Source of the DNA: Platerodrilus igneus
Taxonomy: Eukaryota; Arthropoda; Insecta; Coleoptera; Lycidae
Reading direction: 5' to 3'
Assembly: GCA_036346225.1 (NCBI GenBank)
Contig: JARFIW010001456.1
Location: 806,001-870,000, forward strand
Length of the DNA stretch: 64,000 bases
This document shows, piece after piece, positions 25,319-36,007 of this stretch (position 1 is its first letter; every line of letters starts with the position of its first letter). The position numbers and the translations under genes are program-made. Under the pieces are notes generated by a model that saw only the letters and a list, made by a program, of their open reading frames with translations, was not told where the DNA came from and ran no database searches.

Positions 25319-25740
25319 GAACATTAATTCCATTTTAAAAGGGAACAGGGAGTATTCTCTGAAGGAAAATGATATGATAAAAAATTGGCCTATCAGAGGT
25401 ATTTGTCTTTGAAAGGCAAAAATAGTAAAATCAAGGATACAAAAAAACTAACATAAATGACAAAATCTTTTCTTAGAAATTATCTTTCCCTACACCTGTT
25501 TGATTAAAAGGCAAATTGTACTTTGGTGCCAGGGGAATTTTGATGCCCTGCGAAACGCTGTTCAATGATATGGTCGAGTCATCAGGGAAATCGGCTTTCC
25601 AATATAATGATTTAAGTTGCAGTATGCTACAAGTCGTACTAACTATTTTGTCTGGTCCGTGGACTCAAAATAAAGTGTCACTTTGCTTCTGCATTGCATA
25701 GCGTGTATTTTATTTAAATAAGCACATTCTTAATTGTTAC
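25319..25740. other. Spacer between P1 and copia element
   Basis: No recognised gene. It includes a moderately G+C-balanced patch at 25520-25690 with an AATAAA near 25670. It ends in GTTAC (25736-25740), the target duplication of the copia element. Confidence 0.4.
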
Positions 25741-25926
25741 TGTTAAATATTGCAATTGGTCGAGATGAGAAAGCTTGAACAAAAATTGTAATTTTTTATA
25801 GAAAATGATATTTACACAAGTAAAATCAGGGGCGACTACAGCACACACTGATTACCAAAAACCTATTATTATTAGCCGGCATTGAACTGCCGCTAGATCT
25901 GCAATTTGACAGTTATATTTCCAACA
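25741..25926 (-). repeat. 3' LTR of copia C1 (186 bp)
   Basis: In plus orientation it begins TGTTAAATATTGCAATTGG and ends TTTCCAACA. It pairs with 30233-30423. The minus-strand stretch TTTTAGGGAGAA abuts it, consistent with a polypurine tract. Confidence 0.9.
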
Positions 25927-25999
25927 TTCTCCCTAAAACTTTTAAATTCTTTAATACGCAAACTAATAACCAGATAAGCCTAATTTTTAACAACGTAGT

Positions 26000-26515
26000 T
26001 GAAATCTAGGATGTGGGTGGGGTTTTGTTAAAATATCCACAACTTGATCTTTGCCGGCTACATGTTCAACCGTTAATTCCTTCCTTGAAACTTGCTCTTG
26101 AATACAATGTGCTCTTACATCGATGTGCTTAGATCACTTATGGAAGATGAAATTTTTCGTTAACTTAATCGCACTCATGTTACCAATTTGAAGGATGGGT
26201 ATGCCATCTAAGTGTGCAATTTCACTAAATAATCTGCATAGCCATATGATGTTTTTATTTGTCTCACTTGCTGCAATGTTCTCGGCTTTGGTAGTGGATA
26301 AAGAGACACTCCACGGACTGTTACTAGACCAAACTATAGCCGCATTACTATGTTTGATGACTATTCCACTAACAGATTGGTGAGTTCTTGGGTCACTATC
26401 GAAGTCTGCATCGCAAAAAGATTCAAATATGTTTAACAAACTATTTGCACTGTAGCTCAAACCTACAGCAGTTGTTCTCTTTAGATATTTAAAAATTTGC
26501 TTTACTGCAACCTAG
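26000..26515 (-). pseudogene. Copia C1 RNase H remnant
   Basis: On the minus strand it reads VKQIFKYLKRTTAVGLSY, then FCDADFDSDPRTHQSVSG, IVWSSNSPWSVSLSTTKAEN and AASETNKNIIWLCRLF. These are the copia-type RNase H motifs with the conserved Asp and Glu. A stop-interrupted tail (KHIDVRAHCIQE, then VVDILTKP) follows. The upstream end is cut by the LTR at 26543. Confidence 0.85.
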
Positions 26516-26542
26516 TGCCGCATTTCCGGATTTTCTATGTAC

Positions 26543-27361
26543 TATTACACTTCTATTGGTGATACATTTATATGGTCGATAAAACAGTTTGCAAAGTATT
26601 ACACTTTAGATGGTGATACATTTATATGGTGATAGTTCCTAAAAGTCGGTAATACAGTTACCAAAGTTCATAAGATACATCGCGCAAGCGCAATAAGAAA
26701 AGCGAGTGACGCCTCTAGTGGAGGGCAGCGCGAACCCCTTTTACAGGTTTCGCGTGGCCAACCACCATGACGTCACCTTTACAAAAGGTATATTGCGCAA
26801 TAATCAGAAATTTACATAATTAAACAACGATACAAGCAAACAAATTAGCTAATAATCTACTTACATCAAAAATCCGGCTACATCCCGGAGGGATTAAAGG
26901 TGGTGATTCCTCCGGAGCTGCTAGCGGGGCATGGACCTCAGGGTCGTGGAGTCCAATTTCGCCTAAGGTTGCGAATTCATCACCTACCTATGCAGGGATC
27001 GGATTAGGAAAGTAAGGTATTAGGGTAGACAAACAAAAGATAATCAACAAAGGAAATCTACATAGGTAAAGCTACGATACGTCACCACAAAACGACCACT
27101 CCACTCCAAGAACAAAGGCAAAAGGCCCCGTTTTAGAGCGTCACGGAAACACTTCTCCCACTTTGTCCCCACTCTTTGTCTAGTATTGGTCCACCCTCTA
27201 GGGACACGCACACTGCGCAAATGCACTACTATGACGTACGGAAGTACCGCCTAGTCTATTTCAAATTCCCGCGCACCGCGCCTTTTCAAAATATGGCGCG
27301 AAACTTCCATACATCAAAACTTAACCTAAAAACACTGTTTAAGTGCAAATTGCACGTAACA
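26543..27361 (-). mobile_element. Solo LTR, gypsy-type family A variant (819 bp)
   Basis: On the minus strand it starts TGTTACGTGCA with palindrome GTGCAATTTGCAC (27343-27355) and ends GTGTAATA. It is flanked by GTAC (26539-26542 and 27362-27365). TGACGTCA is at 26768-26775. The start, the TTCGCGCC block near 27295 and the CCTGCATAGGTAGGT phrase near 26985 match the solo LTR at 16436. The 3' third differs, so it is a separate subfamily. It sits inside the copia RT gene. Confidence 0.8.
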
Positions 27362-27365
27362 GTAC

Positions 27366-28545
27366 CTAGAAAAGTAATTGACGACAAACATAATGTCCGG
27401 TCATGTAGCGACTGCTAAATACATTAAGCATCCAATTGCCTCGCGATAGGGCATACTCGTACAAAGAGATTCCGTTGATTCAAAATCTTCATACTTCTCC
27501 ATTGAAGTTAATACGGGATTTGCATCTGTCATCTTACATCTTCAAAGGATATCATTAGTATACCCTTCTTGATTTATAAAGATTGAATTGTTGTCTAAGC
27601 CTTCAATTTTGATATTCGAGAAATATTCGACTCAAACATGCTCTCAAATTCCTTTTAAAATTGATTTAAGAAGCTCTCTACAGTGACCTTACATGTGATT
27701 TTCCAATGCTCCACCCGAAGGTACTACATTGGCCAGGAAGCGAGTTTTTTTACCTGGAAAATTTGGAATTTTGCTGAACCCTTGCTGTTCCCAGCAATTT
27801 TCCCTCTAATCCAAGCGAGAGTGTATTTTTTTGAAAAATGCTCGCCTAACATTTTCCAAGCGGACCATATTGGGATCTACAGTGACCATCTTCATTGTAG
27901 CTACCAATTCTCAACAACATAGAAAGCCACAATTAGCTTGTTGTTGAAAATTCTGTAAAATAAACAAGGATCGGCTGAGCTTTCCTTTAGATTGAATGAG
28001 ATCAACACATCTTGCAGTCTCTTGTTCCAGCACCTCGAGGATTACTTCAGCCCATACAAACTTTTATGCAACTTGCAAACATGACCAGTTCTGTCCTCAT
28101 ATCATTCCGGTTGTTGCATAAAAATTTCTTCCTCAATTTTTCCGCACAAGAATGCTGTTTTCACGTCGAATTGATATAGTTACAGCTGTTTCGTTCGCGG
28201 TAATGCTGATGATAGAGCAAATAAGTCGTCGAGCAACAGGGCTAAATATCTCATTATAATCGATACCCTCTCGTTGGTTAAATCCTTGAGCGATTAGACA
28301 TGCCTTGTATCGGGTGACTGCATCTTCAGCATTGCGTTTAGTCTTATACGTCCAACGGTTTGTAATAGCTCTCTGAGTAGCTGGTAGTTCGACTAGTTTC
28401 CATGTTAGATTCTTTTCGAGAGAATTCATTTCGTCATCCATGGCGGCTATCCATTTGTTTTTCTCCCGGGACTGCACGGCGTCTCTATAACCTTTGGGCT
28501 CATTAATTTCCATAATCATTACCACTATCAGTCGTTTTGGTGCTT
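27366..28545 (-). pseudogene. Copia C1 reverse transcriptase remnant
   Basis: The minus-strand reading includes YRDAVQSREKNKWIAAMDDE, NRWTYKTKRNAEDAVTRYKA, LIAQGFNQREGIDYNEIFSP, a VKTAFLCGKIEEEIFMQQPE block at about 28090-28150 and CKLHKSLYGLK at about 28050. This is canonical copia RT order. The catalytic YVDD box is degraded to YVVE near 27920, so both Asp are lost. Stops and frameshifts are frequent. A roughly 0.2 kb insert follows the box. Confidence 0.8.
27689..27887. mobile_element. Small insert flanked by 12-bp direct repeat
   Basis: The 12-mer TCTACAGTGACC occurs at 27677-27688 and 27876-27887. The 187 bp between them do not fit the copia reading on either side, whereas the flanks do. 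This could be a short mobile element with a long target duplication, or a local duplication. No terminal inverted repeat was recognised. Confidence 0.45.
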
Positions 28546-29600
28546 TTTGATTTTTGCTACTATGTAGTTGACGCTTAAAGGAGGGTTTCACAATGGTTTT
28601 TCCTTCAACTCCACTAGGTCCGGTGCGATTTAAAATGTAGATAGCAGTGTTTATCGTTTCTGCCCATAATTTCTTTGGTAGATCCTTAGATAAGAGCATC
28701 GTGTGAGCTAAATTAACATCAGTTCTGTTTTTATGCTCTGAACACCCATTTTGTTCTGGAGAATAGGGGTTGTAAACAAGTAAGTAGGTTCCTTGTGACT
28801 TCAAATACTTATGTACACCACTATTATTGAATCCTAGGCTTTCATCGCATTATACACTCTTTATATGCTTTTTTCCTTAATCTTCTTTGGGAAGTGGTTT
28901 ACGTCCCAAAGCAGATTAAGAAAAATGCTAAACAAACCACAACAAACATACAGGGAGTATCTTTATACGCTTTCCGAGTTCAGTTTTAACAGTTTCGAAC
29001 ACTTCCTTTATTCTTTCGATAGCCTCTGATTTTTCTTTTAGGAAGTTAACCATACACATTCTATAGCAATCACAGGTGAAACATAGGATAAATTTTGCGC
29101 CTCATATTGACTCACATTCCTTAGGACCACATGCACGACCTCGACTGGGGCCTTGGCATGTTGTGTACATTCATAAAAAAAATACTTTGTTGCTGCTTTT
29201 TTTCCACACAAGCTCCACAAAATTGTTCATCACTGATGAAGTCAGCGTGTCTCGTATTAGTGTTTTCCTTATGTGAGTTTTGTCTTGATGGGCCAGCATT
29301 TCATACCAAAGGCGAAGAGAATCTCTTGAAGCTAGATCACTTCCACTATGTATGGTTTTACAACACTGTCTCGAACAAACTCATAACCCGTCTTTGTTGA
29401 TGTAAAGGTAGTCCCTTATTCGTCGGGGTTGTTCCTGATAGTAAATTCTGGCGTGCGCTAGGCATATACAACACGTCTTTCGTCGTGCATGATACCCATG
29501 TATCAACGAACGACTAAAAGTTAATTGTGCCCTTTCTCAAAGCGCCCATGGTAGTGTTACTTCCGATGTAAATTTTGCTTTGTTCACCAAAGTGCTCAAG
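28546..29600 (-). pseudogene. Copia C1 integrase remnant
   Basis: The clearest part is the integrase C-terminal side at about 28650-28800: NPYSPEQNGCSEHKNRT (the block with the catalytic Glu), then LAHTMLLSKDLPKKLWAE and NTAIYILNRTGPSG. Upstream, about 29040-29220, Cys-containing fragments fit the HHCC finger region but are frameshifted. The protease could not be identified with certainty. Confidence 0.7.
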
Positions 29601-30221
29601 GAATCTTGTTTCTCACAAGACAATGTCTCACAAATAAATCGTCATTTACGACTCTTTTCGAAGTGCTTGCATAACTTTGCTTTGGTGTTCCTCTGCATTC
29701 CTGCGGTAAATGAACTTCCACATTTATAGCACTTAAAAAATCTGATGTACCTCTCTTGCTGGTTTCGGTATTTCCAGTAAATTCGTTTAATTTCTCTAAT
29801 TGACGGTTTTTACTGCATGCGTGCACGTTAGAAGATTTTCCTTGTGCTTTGGGCCTGCTTCCCATTAACGCTACTACCTCTTGTTTTTCTATGCACCGTT
29901 GTTGTCTCTTGTCCTCAGATGTCAGAACTGAGCGGGCCCATCACGCTTGCGTCAAACTTTCGTATTCGTCTGAGAGTGAATCTATTAGTTTGACGGTGGA
30001 AAATGAGTCATCAGACACAACCTTTAATTGCTGCATTCTTAAAATTCATGCAGCAAACTCTTTACTGCCAATTGCCAAGTACGCTAATTTTCTATTCCTC
30101 TCAATCTTTCAATGCCATGTGTTTCCATGCTTCCGCTGCTGCTGATACTCCTTCGTATTATTTTCAACGATTTTTTTCCTGATTCCAGCAGTTATGTAGC
30201 GTTCGATTAAATAGAACCACG
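29601..30221 (-). pseudogene. Copia C1 gag remnant
   Basis: On the minus strand, about 29870-30010 reads KLIDSLSDEYESLTQA then SVLTSEDKRQQRCIEKQE, the pattern of copia gag (short Leu/Ser helix, Trp, and LT..EDKR). The Zn knuckle is not clear. Stops interrupt the reading. Confidence 0.6.
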
Positions 30222-30232
30222 TTCTGCTACCA
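30222..30232 (-). other. tRNA-iMet primer-binding site of copia C1
   Basis: Directly after the 5' LTR end the minus strand reads TGGTAGCAGAACG. The first ten bases are complementary to the 3' end of eukaryotic initiator tRNA-Met, the usual copia-type primer. Confidence 0.75.
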
Positions 30233-30423
30233 TGTTAAATATTGCAATTGGTTGGGATGAGAAAGCTTGTACAAAAAATGTATTTTTTAATAAAAAAATA
30301 ACATTTATACAGAAGTAAAGTCAGAGGTTAAAACAGCACACACTGATTACCAAATATAGTGTTATTAATTAGCCTGCATTGAACTGTTGCTAGATACGCA
30401 ATTTGACAGTTTTTTTTCCAACA
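30233..30423 (-). repeat. 5' LTR of copia C1 (191 bp)
   Basis: In plus orientation it begins TGTTAAATATTGCAATTGG and ends TTTTCCAACA. It is followed by GTTAC, the target duplication. Confidence 0.9.
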
Positions 30424-30643
30424 GTTACAATCCAATTTTATTTCATGTTTGTAAATAACTACTGCATTTGCTTACTAGTCTGCTATGCTTTATATCCAGT
30501 TAATGTATAATTTCATATAAATTTCAAATGCTATTGTAAATGTTATAATACTTAGATGACTGTTCAATTTTTGTTAATTACCACTGTATCACTTTGTTTT
30601 ATATTCATTTAATCAACTTTCTATTAGGATAATTTGATATATA

Positions 30644-32676
30644 TTACTCAAATTTAGACCAGGGTAGAAGATTAATTAACGACATCAAATAATTTTAATC
30701 ACCCTGAATAAAGAAACAAATAGAAATTATGTGCGAAATTTATATTAATTAATTCAATTTTTAAGTAACGGGAATTAAACAAAGTGTACAAATAATAATT
30801 AATATTTAATTGGTATTCGCTAAAAATTAAAGGGTAGAAGTCAATGCCATTCATTATTATTTTAATTGGAGTTAATTGAACCATTAGTAATATATAATAA
30901 GCATAAAAGCCTGTGAAAATCCAAGGTTGGTAACAAACAGCTAAAGGGAAGGTTAAAATACCATGAAACAAAGCTCGGAGAATTATATTAAAACGTTCAT
31001 TAGGAGCACACACCTGCAAAATTTTAAATGTCAAATTCTAATAAATTTGAATAGATAAACATGCAGCTTCTACGTATATTGGAAACGGTCGGAGTTTTAG
31101 CAGGAAATGCTAGAAGAGGGGTTATTTTACTCAAGTAGGAATCCACGTGGATTTAAATAGCAGATAGTAAAGAATATCGATTTGTACCACTCAGACCAGG
31201 GTAGAAAGGGATGGATAAAACGCATAAAGCAAAGACACTGATAATAAAGGCGTGATTTGTGAAGCTTCACTAGGGATACGATCGGTTGAAATAGGATGCA
31301 AACATGAGAGGGGAAAGCATAGCAGTTGGTGTGTAAAATTAATTAGTTGTTCTCGGACGTGTTTGCGAGCCGTGTAGAAATTTCTTAGATTTTCAACTTG
31401 GACGTGTGCAAATTTAGTAGAATCGCTGTGCCGAGCCGTCGAAAGGGAAAAGAGAATGCGAAATTCTACAAATTGTCCGTTGCGGGACAAATTCGACTTG
31501 CAAGCGAGCCATTATATAAACCCGTGTTAATAGAAGTAGGCTCTCTTAGATTTTTGATTTTATTCAATACTTTAAACAGTTTTGCTCTTTATTTTTTTGA
31601 TTATTCAATACTTTAAGTAGAATACGTGGTGATTACGTGCTACAATAAAAGTTATTAGTGCACTTAGAGAAGATACAAGGTAATAAAGTCTAGTTATATT
31701 TGCGAGTATTACTGTACCAATTATCCAAATTAGTAACGATAAATAAATAAATAAAAGTAGGCAGTTTTGGGTATAGCGTAAAAGAATTATGAATTTCTTT
31801 GCTATTTTTCGGGAGTGAGTAATCAAGTGTTATTCGTAAACGTGATTGGATCCACAAAACAAGATTTAGATATACATAGATGAGTTCCTGAGAAGCCCTG
31901 AAACAATTTAGACGAATGGTGGTGTAGAAAAATTTTAAAAGCGTTCAGAATCTGCAGCCGTAAACATAACCCAGCTGGAATGGTGGAATTAGCAAGGACG
32001 ATGTACATTGAAGCCACGAGTGCATTAACCTTCAGGTAAATTATGCATTTTGTTCGATCTTAGATGTTTTGGTGTGTGTTGAATATTTTTATAATTTGTT
32101 TGATAAAAATGGACAGTAGTAAATTTGTATAAACAACAAATTTTTAATTTTAAGGTAAAATTTTCTTGTATAAGTAGAAAGGAGTATTTATCAGGTTTAT
32201 GTTTTTGATTATGATGAAAACTTGGGTCTGTCTTTAAGCTCAATTAGACTAACCTGTTAAATTAACGTAAAAGGGTGGGAGATGCTCCCTTTTATTCAGA
32301 TTTAGGTCTGCACATATTGTTAACTTAATTAGTATGCATCCTACAAGGACTCTAATTCTGGATGCAAATTAAAATGATGACAAATTTTAACTTGAAATTT
32401 TATGATGCTGAAATTTATGCTGAAATTTAATTTTGAAATTTTAATGTATTATGAATATTGATGTAAATAGAGTTAACGTTGATGTTTGTGATAGGAATGT
32501 GTTTGTTTTTTTTATGAATGAGGATGAAAGTTTTAACTAGGTGAGCAGCCGAGGCGGAGAGAGTAAAGAGGTGATTATCAGAAGAGAATCACAGCAATCT
32601 GGACGGCCCAATCTGTGGGGCTCGAATGATCAGCAGAAAGTACCAGTTCCTGTGACCAGAGGCCCATTTCACAGCA
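30644..32676 (+). repeat. Non-coding unit X, copy 1 (TA-bounded)
   Basis: An inverted copy lies at 41601-43767. Matches run end to end: the ACCAGGGTAG phrase at 30658 against 43745-43755, the 30740-30840 block against 43440-43530, the GTGATT...GGATGCAAAC block at 31250-31303 against 43020-43070, and the terminal block at 32540-32676 against 41601-41720. A TATA-like box TATATAAACCCG is at 31513-31524, and CCACGTGG at 31143-31150. The right end abuts (AT)n at 32677-32695. A frame on the minus strand at 31823-32017 is kept open in both copies, but no known domain is present. Confidence 0.65.
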
Positions 32677-32695
32677 ATATATATATATATATATA

Positions 32696-33260
32696 AAAAT
32701 ATAAATATAAAGGTTAGTATCACTATATCCCATTGAATAGTGTTTTTTAAGAGAAAATTATAACAGTGCGTTGTTAATAGTACTTTATCATAAACCTCAA
32801 TATATTTGTTATGTAATTTTGATAGTATATTATTTGTAAATACACAATGCAGATTTTTGTGTACTACTTTCATTTGAGTAAATTAGGGGTTTGTATTTCT
32901 TAGTAGGTACGTTTAGCAGTTTGGTTGGACCAAATATTTTTTTACTATCGCTCTAAGTATTTGGAATTTAAAAGAATAATTTCAGAAACTAGATTTCAAT
33001 CGTAATGAATGATCAGCAATTATTGTAGTCCAGGATGACTGTTGAATCAAACACCAATGTCAATTACACTTGGCATAACAGAATTAACCTTTCAAATTTT
33101 ATGTGTTCAATATTTAGAGCGAAGAAAAAATTGACATTTGAGTTTGATTTCGTAGCCACCTAAAACTAGAATAATTGTTAAACACCCAATACATTATCAT
33201 GTGCACAATTTTTTATTTCGCTTAACACATAAAATAATGTTAAAATTTATTGAATAAGAT
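32696..33260. other. No gene recognised
   Basis: A+T-rich flank of unit X1 followed by spacer. No supported coding or RNA feature. Confidence 0.4.
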
Positions 33261-33440
33261 TATTTTCTCTGTAATACAACCAACACAAGCAAATAAATTT
33301 GTTTTAGTATTAAATTTAATATTATTAATAGTGCAAAGCATTTGTTTAAAATACAAATTGCTTCGAATTATTAGTACTATTAGATTTAATGCTAAAACAA
33401 ATTTATTCGCAAGTGCTGTTGTTATTGGAAAATGTCATTT
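33261..33440. repeat. Large imperfect hairpin (MITE-like)
   Basis: The arm ending near 33343 and the arm starting near 33358 are reverse complements over 49 or more bases with few mismatches (core TAAATTTGTTTTAG at 33295 against its complement ending 33406). Weaker pairing extends outward to about 33261 and 33440. The loop is about 14 bases. It is not coding. Confidence 0.7.
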
Positions 33441-33473
33441 TAATTTGAATAAAGCGCCATTCCGCTATTAGTT

Positions 33474-33643
33474 TTGCCCCAGGTCGCCATGGCGCTGTTT
33501 AAAACGCGTTTTTGCGGGAACGACAGAGTTGCCTATCTATCCCTCCTAGGACTGAGGAGTGCACACCGAACATGTGCTGCCAACCACTCGGAGCGTGTTC
33601 AGAGTGCACTTGCTCCGATCCAGTGCAGGCCCAACCGAATACA
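33474..33643 (+). mobile_element. Harbinger-end-like G+C-rich fragment
   Basis: A G+C-rich island carries GTGCACTTGCTCC and then CCCAACCGAAT at 33605-33640, the reverse of the GTTCGGTTG plus GTGCAC pattern at the left end of H1 (10145-10190). Its left side shares TTGCCCCAGGTCGC (33474-33487) with 17849-17862 near the right side of H1. It is probably a non-autonomous relative or a decayed end. Confidence 0.4.
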
Positions 33644-33989
33644 TCATAAGACATGCAATAAGAAAATTCCGGTACAAATTTCTATTTCTTCAACTGTGCC
33701 ATGTTTTTAACTCAGTATCATATGCAAAATTAAATTATCACTCTCTTTATATTACTAAACGTATAGCATTAAATACAATATCAGTGCAGTAAATCATTTT
33801 CATAGGTTCGCTAACAGAAATTAAAAGTATTGACAAATACATCTTGTAACGTAGTGCAACATGATAAATGGAATGTTTGGTGTGAGAAAACATTGCTTCT
33901 ACTTTCAATTTATTTGCAATTGAGATAAGCTCAACGCTAATGAGTGTAAATACAAATAGAGGAAGAGAGTACACCCAACAATTCACATA

Positions 33990-34700
33990 TAAATTAAAAA
34001 TGGAATTGGGCTATTTCTCAAAATGGGATAGTTACTAAGTAGTCCAAAGGCAATGAAAAACTCAAAACCTTCCCCATATTCATGCTATTCCTTTGGTTTT
34101 AGATAACACAGAAAGATGTTAAATTTATGAAGTAAATGATGAAATGAAGAATATATGGTTGACAATCACTATATTTGTAAGTGGTAGATCTTCTGCATAG
34201 TAAACTATCCAGATGTAATAAAAAAGAACGATTAAAATGTTTGGTGAAACATCAATGAATTAAAAATGGAATTCGTCTATTTCTCAAATCGATAGGTATT
34301 TGTTAATTAGCCCAAAGACAACATGACTACGTTTATATCGAAAGGGTTTGAAAGTGGAAGGAAATATTTCAATACCAATCTACAATGAAATAAAAATTAA
34401 TTTTTTTTCTAGGTATGTTGACATTGAAATGAAGCTAACTTAGGTATAAATATGCATTGAAATGCTTTCAAATGAATTGAAGTGCTTCCCTGGTTATATT
34501 ATCTATCAGTTTTAAGCCGTTTCAGTCGTCAAGCTGTATATATTTAGGATTGACGAATGGTTCAAGCCGCTTGAAATCATTATCCTGCATGTTTAAGTCA
34601 AAGCTTGAAACTTGTTTACCACAAGCCGCTTGACTACAATCCAGTTGAAATCGTCGATTTAAATGTAGCAAATGAAAAACTCAAAACCTTCCCCAATATT
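33990..34700 (+). repeat. Degenerate local direct repeats
   Basis: TTAAAAATGGAATT with a CTATTTCTCAAA continuation occurs at about 33992-34021 and 34258-34287. AATGAAAAACTCAAAACCTT occurs at about 34053 and 34668. An AAGCCGCTTGA word recurs at 34563-34640. These suggest old tandem duplication. No gene is seen. Confidence 0.5.
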
Positions 34701-35839
34701 TACAAGTGTTTCAACAACTGTACCATAATGCTATTTGCTAATTATTGAAATGACTTACACTGTAATTGTATTGTGCTGCAGTTCCAACTTCGTTATAATA
34801 TAAACACTTATGCTATCAAATAGTTCTTTAGAAATGTAATTGTCAGGAACCTACAAAAAATAAGATGTAATTGAATTCAAATTTAACTATTACTTACTTG
34901 GCAAGTAATTATTGGGCCAGCGATTGGATGAAATTCGCATAAAAGAATGCTTCTTATACAACTATCTTTCTTATTATTTTCTTTGGCGTTATTATTCTCG
35001 GTATTGTTCATTGTAAAATTTAGTGTTTCATAAAATACAAATATGCTATAGTTGCCTAAGGTACATATTAAATAAACAATACAAAATCAAATAACCAATC
35101 TATACATAACCTCAATTACCAAATGTCACAGAAAACTTTCACGAGCGTCATCTACCGCTCTATGGGTAGGTTTGTGAGGATAGACAGTGTCTAGCTGTAG
35201 TTTTATACCCACCAATACAAATCGCACATTTCGCCAACTATTTAAAAAATTTTTAATAGTTTAACTAATTGTCAATTATATAAATACGGCAATTTAAATC
35301 AATGTAAACAAAGCTAGTAAATTGAAATTTAAAGGTATAATTGAAGAATAAGTTTTATCAGGTTATAATGTAGAGGTAAAAAAATACATAAGGTTAGCAG
35401 CTTCTGCATTTCGTATATATATTGGATGAGGCAAATAAATTTTCTACGGAAGTAAAACATTTGTAAAATTGGCGGCACATCTAAATAATAATTAATTGGC
35501 TAGAAAGAAATTTGTGTTTTCAACTTATATAATTAAACTCAAACCATAAAATTGAAAAAGGTCTCTATGTATTCAACACATGTATATCAGACGCTGTAAG
35601 CTGGTATGCTTATATATTGAAGTAATCGAAAATAGGCCATTTTCTAACACAAGAAAAATTATAATCAAATGGACCGCAAACGTAACGTAGCCGCGGTACA
35701 CCGTATTAATAAAAGTAGTATGCAAGAAATTTATGAATATGTGTTTAAATAATGCCGTAATCAATCTCTACATAGACCAAGAAATGTTGGAATTGAAATA
35801 TATTATGTCATCTTATTAACTGTAATACGATAGTATTTA
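34701..35839. other. Intergenic, no gene recognised
   Basis: A+T-rich sequence without a recognisable frame, RNA gene or repeat. Confidence 0.4.
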
Positions 35840-36007
35840 TCAACATTCCAGAAGGCTTCTATCTCTTTCTGCCTGCTTTTCCTACTGCCCATATTTCATA
35901 GGTGTACTGTGCTGTGCTCCACACTATGCTTTCAACAGTTTTCTTCTTGTATCTATGTCCATTGTCTTTCAACATAGCCGCTGTTCTTTCTTGTTTGATG
36001 CAGTTCG

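Larger units (their letters stand above)
25741..30423 (-). mobile_element. Ty1/copia element C1, full span with TSD
   Basis: Two LTRs (25741-25926 and 30233-30423) begin TG and end CA and are flanked by the 5-bp target duplication GTTAC (25736-25740, 30424-30428). On the minus strand the order is 5' LTR, primer site, gag, integrase, RT, RNase H, a purine-rich stretch beside the 3' LTR (25927-25942), and 3' LTR, the copia order. The LTRs differ at many positions and coding regions are riddled with stops, so it is an old copy. It was later hit by a solo LTR (26543-27361) and a small insert (27689-27887). Confidence 0.9.
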
